From Myroides fluvii (GTDB taxonomy: Bacteria > Bacteroidota > Bacteroidia > Flavobacteriales > Flavobacteriaceae), in the NCBI RefSeq assembly GCF_009792295.1, contig NZ_CP039934.1:640501-704500 (forward strand): a stretch of DNA of 64,000 nt, read 5' to 3'. The position numbers and the translations under genes were made by a program. Below are positions 60,230-64,000 of this stretch, in pieces. The notes under the pieces were generated by a model. It had not been told where the DNA came from. It saw only the letters and a list, made by a program, of their open reading frames with translations, and did no database searches. Each line of letters starts with the position of its first letter. Positions within the stretch are counted from its first letter, which is position 1.

Positions 60230-60859
60230 TTAAAAATCTTCGTTTCTAAGCCCTGTAACTAGGAAGAATTTATTTACACGTTGTTCTTGCAAGATATCGA
60301 TAACTTTTTTCACTGCAGGGTAGTTTGCTTCCGCATCTCCCTTAATTGCAACGTCTAAAACTTTGTTATTTCTCTCTTTTGCCACTGTACGTGCCATCTC
60401 AACCCAATCTTTTAATTGATTGTTCAACGAGTCAGTTGGAACACCTGGTTGGTCTGCTCCAATTTTATTTCTAACATCGGCTGGTTGATTTAAAAATTTC
60501 TTCAATTCGTTAATAGGAGTTCCGATACCTTCAGTATAAGCAAATACTTGCTTCTCTTCATCATTAAACTCAATCTGATAACGACTACCCATTTTTTCAA
60601 GTGTAGCAATACGATCTTCTTTTCCCAAAACTCCGAAGAAAACCTTTTCTTTACCTGGCTCTCCTCCAATTGTAACTGTTGCTAAGTTACTTTCTGGCAA
60701 CTTCGTTTGAACGGTTGAATTTGGTGTATCTACTGGTAATGGCTCCGGAAGCTTTGCTGTCGATGTTAATACGAAGAAAGTTAAGAGTAAGAATGACACG
60801 TCACACATTGCGGTCATATCTACGCTCATACTCTTCTTTTTCATTTTACCTTTAGCCAT
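60230..60859 (-). CDS. exbD: ExbD-family protein (first copy)
   Basis: The 209-residue protein has the same plan: S-V-D-M-T-A-M-C-D-V-S-F-L-L-L-T-F-F (about residues 12-32) and a periplasmic domain, longer than in the second copy, with Y-P-A-V-K-K-V-I-D-I-L-Q-E-Q near the end. The pair probably forms mixed or alternative ExbD dimers inside the ExbB pentamer. Confidence 0.94.
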   Translation of the reverse strand: MAKGKMKKKSMSVDMTAMCDVSFLLLTFFVLTSTAKLPEPLPVDTPNSTVQTKLPESNLATVTIGGEPGKEKVFFGVLGKEDRIATLEKMGSRYQIEFNDEEKQVFAYTEGIGTPINELKKFLNQPADVRNKIGADQPGVPTDSLNNQLKDWVEMARTVAKERNNKVLDVAIKGDAEANYPAVKKVIDILQEQRVNKFFLVTGLRNEDF

Positions 60860-60919
60860 TGATAAATCTTTTTAACTCCTATATTTCTCAATATAAGATA
60901 ATTAATACTTATTCTAAAA

Positions 60920-61756
60920 TTATTTTACTAATCCTTTGAATCTTCTGTATGCTTGAGTAATAGCAAATCCAGCTTCATCAATTGAATAAGTTAATCTATC
61001 AATTTTTGTAGTAAATGAGTTATACATTACAATCGCTAATGTAGAAGTACCAATACCTGTTGCAGTACAAACTAATGCTTCAGAAATACCTGTTGCTAAT
61101 GCAGCTGAGTCAGGAGTACCAGAAGTTGCTAAAGCAGAGAACGCTTTAATCATCCCTGTTACTGTACCTAATAATCCACATAATGTACCAATAGATACTA
61201 ATGTAGCCAATACAATCATGTTTTTCTCTAACATTGGCATCTCAAGCGTTGTAGCTTCTTCGATTTCTTTTTGGATTGCTTCAGTAGCTTCTTCGCTATT
61301 GTATCCTTCTTTTTTCATTTGTTGATACTTAACTAAACCAGCTCTAACAACGTTAGCTACTGATCCTTTTTGAGTATCACACGCTTCCATAGCTTCTTCG
61401 ATTCTTCCTTCATTGATAGAAACTTGGATTTCTTTAACGAACTTCCCAACATCTCCTTTTCCAGAAGCTTTAGAGATTACTAAAAATCTCTCGATTGAGA
61501 AAACAATTGTCATAGTTAATAAACCAATTAACACAGCAACAACAGGACCTCCTTTATACACCATTCCCATAAAGTTACCTGGTAGTGGATGTCCAGCTGG
61601 ATCACCATTCTCAAAGTTTGCTGGGTTACCCATAATGAATTCCCAAATAAGGTAACCAAATACAATACATAAAACTACTGCTAATGATGCAAATAATCTA
61701 CTTGCTCCTGAGCTTGACCCTACTTTTTCAACTGATTCGTTTGATACGTTTGTCAT
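60920..61756 (-). CDS. exbB: ExbB/TolQ/MotA-family proton channel protein
   Basis: The 278-residue protein has helices at about residues 20-40, 72-92, 190-215 and 235-255. The family core is L-L-G-T-V-T-G-M-I-K-A-F and A-L-V-C-T-A-T-G-I-G-T-S-T-L-A-I. It forms the inner-membrane channel that, with ExbD, drives TonB. It is the first gene of the operon; the -7 box lies about 73 bases upstream. Confidence 0.95.
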   Translation of the reverse strand: MTNVSNESVEKVGSSSGASRLFASLAVVLCIVFGYLIWEFIMGNPANFENGDPAGHPLPGNFMGMVYKGGPVVAVLIGLLTMTIVFSIERFLVISKASGKGDVGKFVKEIQVSINEGRIEEAMEACDTQKGSVANVVRAGLVKYQQMKKEGYNSEEATEAIQKEIEEATTLEMPMLEKNMIVLATLVSIGTLCGLLGTVTGMIKAFSALATSGTPDSAALATGISEALVCTATGIGTSTLAIVMYNSFTTKIDRLTYSIDEAGFAITQAYRRFKGLVK

Positions 61757-62091
61757 CTTTTTAAAATTTAATTCTTTTTTTCAATTATTACTTATTACTT
61801 TTTTACTTTTTTAAAGTCATCAGTGTCGCAAATTTATGTTTTTAGATGAAATAAAAAAATTAAAATCTATTTTTTTAAAATAAGCTAACCTTGACTTAAC
61901 ATAAGACTTTTTTATACTTACCTTAACTTTTAAAAAATAGTAAGCAGTGGTAAAGATAATAAGTCTAAATGAATTTTACTATCTTTATTTCATCAACACA
62001 GATACATTTAACATTTGATAATTATAACATTTATTCACATAAACTTGTGTATTTGACTCAAAATCATCTTTAATTATATAAAATATACAAC
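61757..62091. other. Divergent AT-rich spacer with exbB -7 box
   Basis: Minus strand TAAATTTG at 61829-61836 matches the -7 consensus for exbB. Between the two divergent genes I see no reading frame and no RNA gene; the sequence is more than 75 percent AT. Confidence 0.5.
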
Positions 62092-63630
62092 ATGAGCCTA
62101 GCGAATTTTAAAACTGACATCATTAATGGCTATAGTCATAAAAGTGATTTTATTGCGATTGGCTGCGCAAATCTAGATCAAAAAATTGTTGCAGATGCTT
62201 TTATTAATCTTCCATTAAAAACGTTAAATCGCCATGGATTAATAGCAGGAGCAACAGGAACAGGAAAGACAAAAACCATACAGGTACTATCCGAACAGCT
62301 ATCTGCAAAGGGGATTCCCGTTCTTATGATGGATATTAAAGGAGACTTTAGCGGTATCGCAGAGCCAGGCGTGCTCAATGACTTTATTCAAAATCGCCAC
62401 GAACAAATGAATTTGCCTTTTGCTCCTAGTGGTTTTCCCGTTGAATTACTGACGCTTTCACAGCAAAACGGGGTACGATTGCGCGCTACAATAGCTGAAT
62501 TTGGTCCAATATTGCTCAGCCGAATACTTGAACTCAACGATACACAAGCTGGAATTATCGCTTTGCTCTTCAAGTTTGCAGCAGATCACAACCTAGAATT
62601 AGTTGATTTACGCGATTTTAAAAAGCTTTTACAGTACTTAACCAACGAAGGAAAGGGTGAAATTGAAAATGAATACGGGCGAATTTCCCCTGCTTCCACG
62701 AATGCCATCCTCAGAAAGGTAATCGAATTAGAGCAACAAGGTGCTGATTTGTTCTTTGGTCAGCCGTCTTTTGATGTATTAGATTTGATGCGGTACGATG
62801 AAAAAGGAAGGGGATACATCAATATTTTGCGTTTAACCGACATTCAAGACAAGCCCAAACTGTTTTCTACATTTATGTTGAACCTGCTAACACAGATTTA
62901 CAATAAGATGCCTGAACAAGGGGACAGTGGACAACCCGAATTAGTTTTATTTATAGATGAAGCGCACCTTATCTTCAATGAAGCGAGCAAAGCCTTATTA
63001 AATCAAATTGAAACAATTGTTAAGTTAATTCGCTCTAAAGGGATTGGTATTTACTTCATCACTCAAAATCCAACCGACATTCCCAATGGCGTATTGGCAC
63101 AGCTGGGATTAAAAATCCAACATGCGCTTCGAGCGTTTACTGAAAAAGACAGAAAAGCCATCAAAGCAGCTTCCGAAAACTTCCCTTCTACTGCTTATTA
63201 CACAACCAACGAGATCATTACTCAACTAGGGACTGGGGAGGCATTGGTAACAGCTTTAAACGAAAAGGGAATTCCCACTCCTTTAGTTGTTTGTACAATG
63301 CGCGCTCCGATGAGTCGTATGGATGTATTGACAGCAGGTGAAATCAAGCAGATCACAGATCAATCTAAACTCGTGCAGCGATACAATCAAACGGTAGCGG
63401 TTGAAAGCGCCTATGAAATTTTAGAAAAGCGATCAACAGCACTAAATGAACAAGCCGAGGCCACAACGACAAAAACAACGTCATCTGCTAAAAAGGAAGA
63501 CAACACCGTAGCCAAGAGTATATTAAAAGTGGTTACAAGTGCCACCTTTATAAAAGGCGCATTTAGCTTACTCAATAAGGTAATGGGAGGTTCAACTAAT
63601 TCCTCCCGATCAACCAAAAAACGAAAATAG
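62092..63630 (+). CDS. HerA-like ATPase (DUF853 family)
   Basis: The 512-residue protein has Walker A G-A-T-G-T-G-K-T at 53-60, L-M-M-D-I-K-G-D-F-S-G-I-A-E-P-G after it, Walker B E-L-V-L-F-I-D-E-A-H-L-I-F and R-S-K-G-I-G-I-Y-F-I-T-Q-N-P-T-D-I-P, the standard DUF853 set. A variable linker and basic tail end it. Family members are HerA/FtsK-like ATPases thought to act on DNA. No NurA gene is adjacent. The last codons form half of a hairpin shared with the kmo end. Confidence 0.92.
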   Translation: MSLANFKTDIINGYSHKSDFIAIGCANLDQKIVADAFINLPLKTLNRHGLIAGATGTGKTKTIQVLSEQLSAKGIPVLMMDIKGDFSGIAEPGVLNDFIQNRHEQMNLPFAPSGFPVELLTLSQQNGVRLRATIAEFGPILLSRILELNDTQAGIIALLFKFAADHNLELVDLRDFKKLLQYLTNEGKGEIENEYGRISPASTNAILRKVIELEQQGADLFFGQPSFDVLDLMRYDEKGRGYINILRLTDIQDKPKLFSTFMLNLLTQIYNKMPEQGDSGQPELVLFIDEAHLIFNEASKALLNQIETIVKLIRSKGIGIYFITQNPTDIPNGVLAQLGLKIQHALRAFTEKDRKAIKAASENFPSTAYYTTNEIITQLGTGEALVTALNEKGIPTPLVVCTMRAPMSRMDVLTAGEIKQITDQSKLVQRYNQTVAVESAYEILEKRSTALNEQAEATTTKTTSSAKKEDNTVAKSILKVVTSATFIKGAFSLLNKVMGGSTNSSRSTKKRK

Positions 63631-63656
63631 AGGATTAAGATCCTCTATTTTCGTTT
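63619..63656. terminator. 17-bp terminator hairpin made by the ends of two convergent genes
   Basis: Bases 63619-63635 pair perfectly with 63640-63656 around TAAG. The left arm contains the last codons of the HerA-like gene, the right arm the last codons of kmo. On the minus strand a T tract follows; the plus side lacks one. Confidence 0.9.
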
Positions 63657-64000
63657 ATCAACTGTTTTAATTTTTCTTCAATTTCACTGCTATCCCAGCG
63701 TGTTTCGATTTCATTCATCGCCATAATCACATCCATAATTGCTGCTTGTTGGTCTCCAATGGCTAAAGCCTCTTGGTAGCTTCCTTGACTAAAGGTTACA
63801 CGATCATATAAAGGCAACCACAAATCAGGATATTTTTTAGCAAACTTACTCTCTATTTTCTTGCGCAGCAAAAACAAGGGGTTTGCCGTGAGTTCACTCA
63901 TTTCTCTAAAGTTGCGATACGACAATTCTGCAATAGCATCGGCATTCACTTTGCGAGAATGTTGATACGCATCCAACGCATCCGTCCAATTCGCATCATG
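63635..64000 (-). CDS. kmo: Kynurenine 3-monooxygenase, C-terminal part (cut by window end)
   Basis: The frame stays open to the window edge and gives the last 121 residues. The segments S-R-K-V-N-A-D-A-I-A-E-L-S-Y-R-N-F, R-E-M-S-E-L-T, F-L-L-R-K-K-I-E-S-K-F, W-L-P-L-Y-D-R-V-T-F-S and Q-G-S-Y-Q-E-A-L are the C-terminal hallmarks of FAD-dependent kynurenine monooxygenase, which makes 3-hydroxykynurenine in tryptophan breakdown. The flavin domain lies outside the window. The gene converges on the HerA-like gene with a 4-base gap. Confidence 0.82.
   Translation of the reverse strand, partial: HDANWTDALDAYQHSRKVNADAIAELSYRNFREMSELTANPLFLLRKKIESKFAKKYPDLWLPLYDRVTFSQGSYQEALAIGDQQAAIMDVIMAMNEIETRWDSSEIEEKLKQLINENRGS

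Overview
The window reads as chromosomal DNA of a Bacteroidota, most likely a flavobacterium (family Flavobacteriaceae; a Myroides-like genus is my guess, no database was searched). Reasons: low GC, promoters of the Bacteroidota type (TTG, then TAnnTTTG), many lipoproteins with short lipobox signals, an rsfS-ftsH-LUD-cdsA-psd gene order, a Bacteroidota-type T6SS VgrG/PAAR-like effector set, an ExbB-ExbD-ExbD-TonB operon, DUF4252 and DUF6266 proteins, and a kynurenine monooxygenase end.

Layout. 1-5.4 kb: rsfS end, ftsH, then a phospholipid/stress operon (LUD protein, cdsA, psd, acyl-CoA-binding protein, superoxide-dismutase-like lipoprotein). 5.4-6.3 kb: repeat-filled spacer. 6.3-12.1 kb: housekeeping genes dnaB, accA, an EamA exporter, LptF/G permease, tgt. 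12.2-16.2 kb: vitamin/metal-chelate uptake genes (permease, binding lipoprotein, divergent beta-propeller lipoprotein). 16.3-19.8 kb: small envelope proteins, a cytochrome c and TPR lipoprotein. 19.9-23.2 kb: an AT-rich PLD-helicase/NUDIX pair that looks like a defence or DNA-repair cassette. 23.7-27 kb: DUF6266 and a PQQ-type propeller. 27.3-30.9 kb: an arsenic locus (acr3, DUF6428, arsR) split by a complete IS3-family element. 31-34 kb: lemA/htpX-like, marR and XRE regulators. 34-43 kb: T6SS VgrG, partner protein, a 1583-residue effector with two candidate peptidoglycan-cleaving domains, and its putative immunity lipoprotein, with signs of module exchange. 43.4-45.7 kb: decayed genes, DUF4272, and large tandem repeats. 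45.7-51.3 kb: the most unusual locus (below). 51.4-58.5 kb: hypothetical protein, DUF1648, E2 acyltransferase, glycosyltransferase, TPR protein and PstS-like lipoprotein. 58.5-61.8 kb: TonB energising operon. 62-64 kb: HerA-like ATPase and kmo end.

The locus I would look at first is 45.7-51.3 kb: an RNA-repair operon (slipin, then RtcB ligase) on the minus strand, with a WYL-domain regulator facing away from it. The roughly 590-nt leader before slipin contains tRNA-like elements in circularly permuted order: T arm, closed acceptor stem, D arm, with both strands of an anticodon stem at the outer ends. One unit (49118-49185) has all four cloverleaf stems fully paired. A second, more degenerate unit lies directly upstream, and an anticodon-stem-like hairpin lies downstream. 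A palindromic site, CTACGCA-N7-TGCGTAG, occurs upstream of the leader and over the WYL gene promoter, with a weaker copy at the leader's 5' end. Slipin and RtcB are separated by about 80 tandem heptamers. Together this suggests a WYL-controlled RNA-damage response whose leader RNA imitates a tRNA opened at its anticodon loop, the type of break RtcB seals. Structure and repeats were seen directly in the sequence; function is inference.
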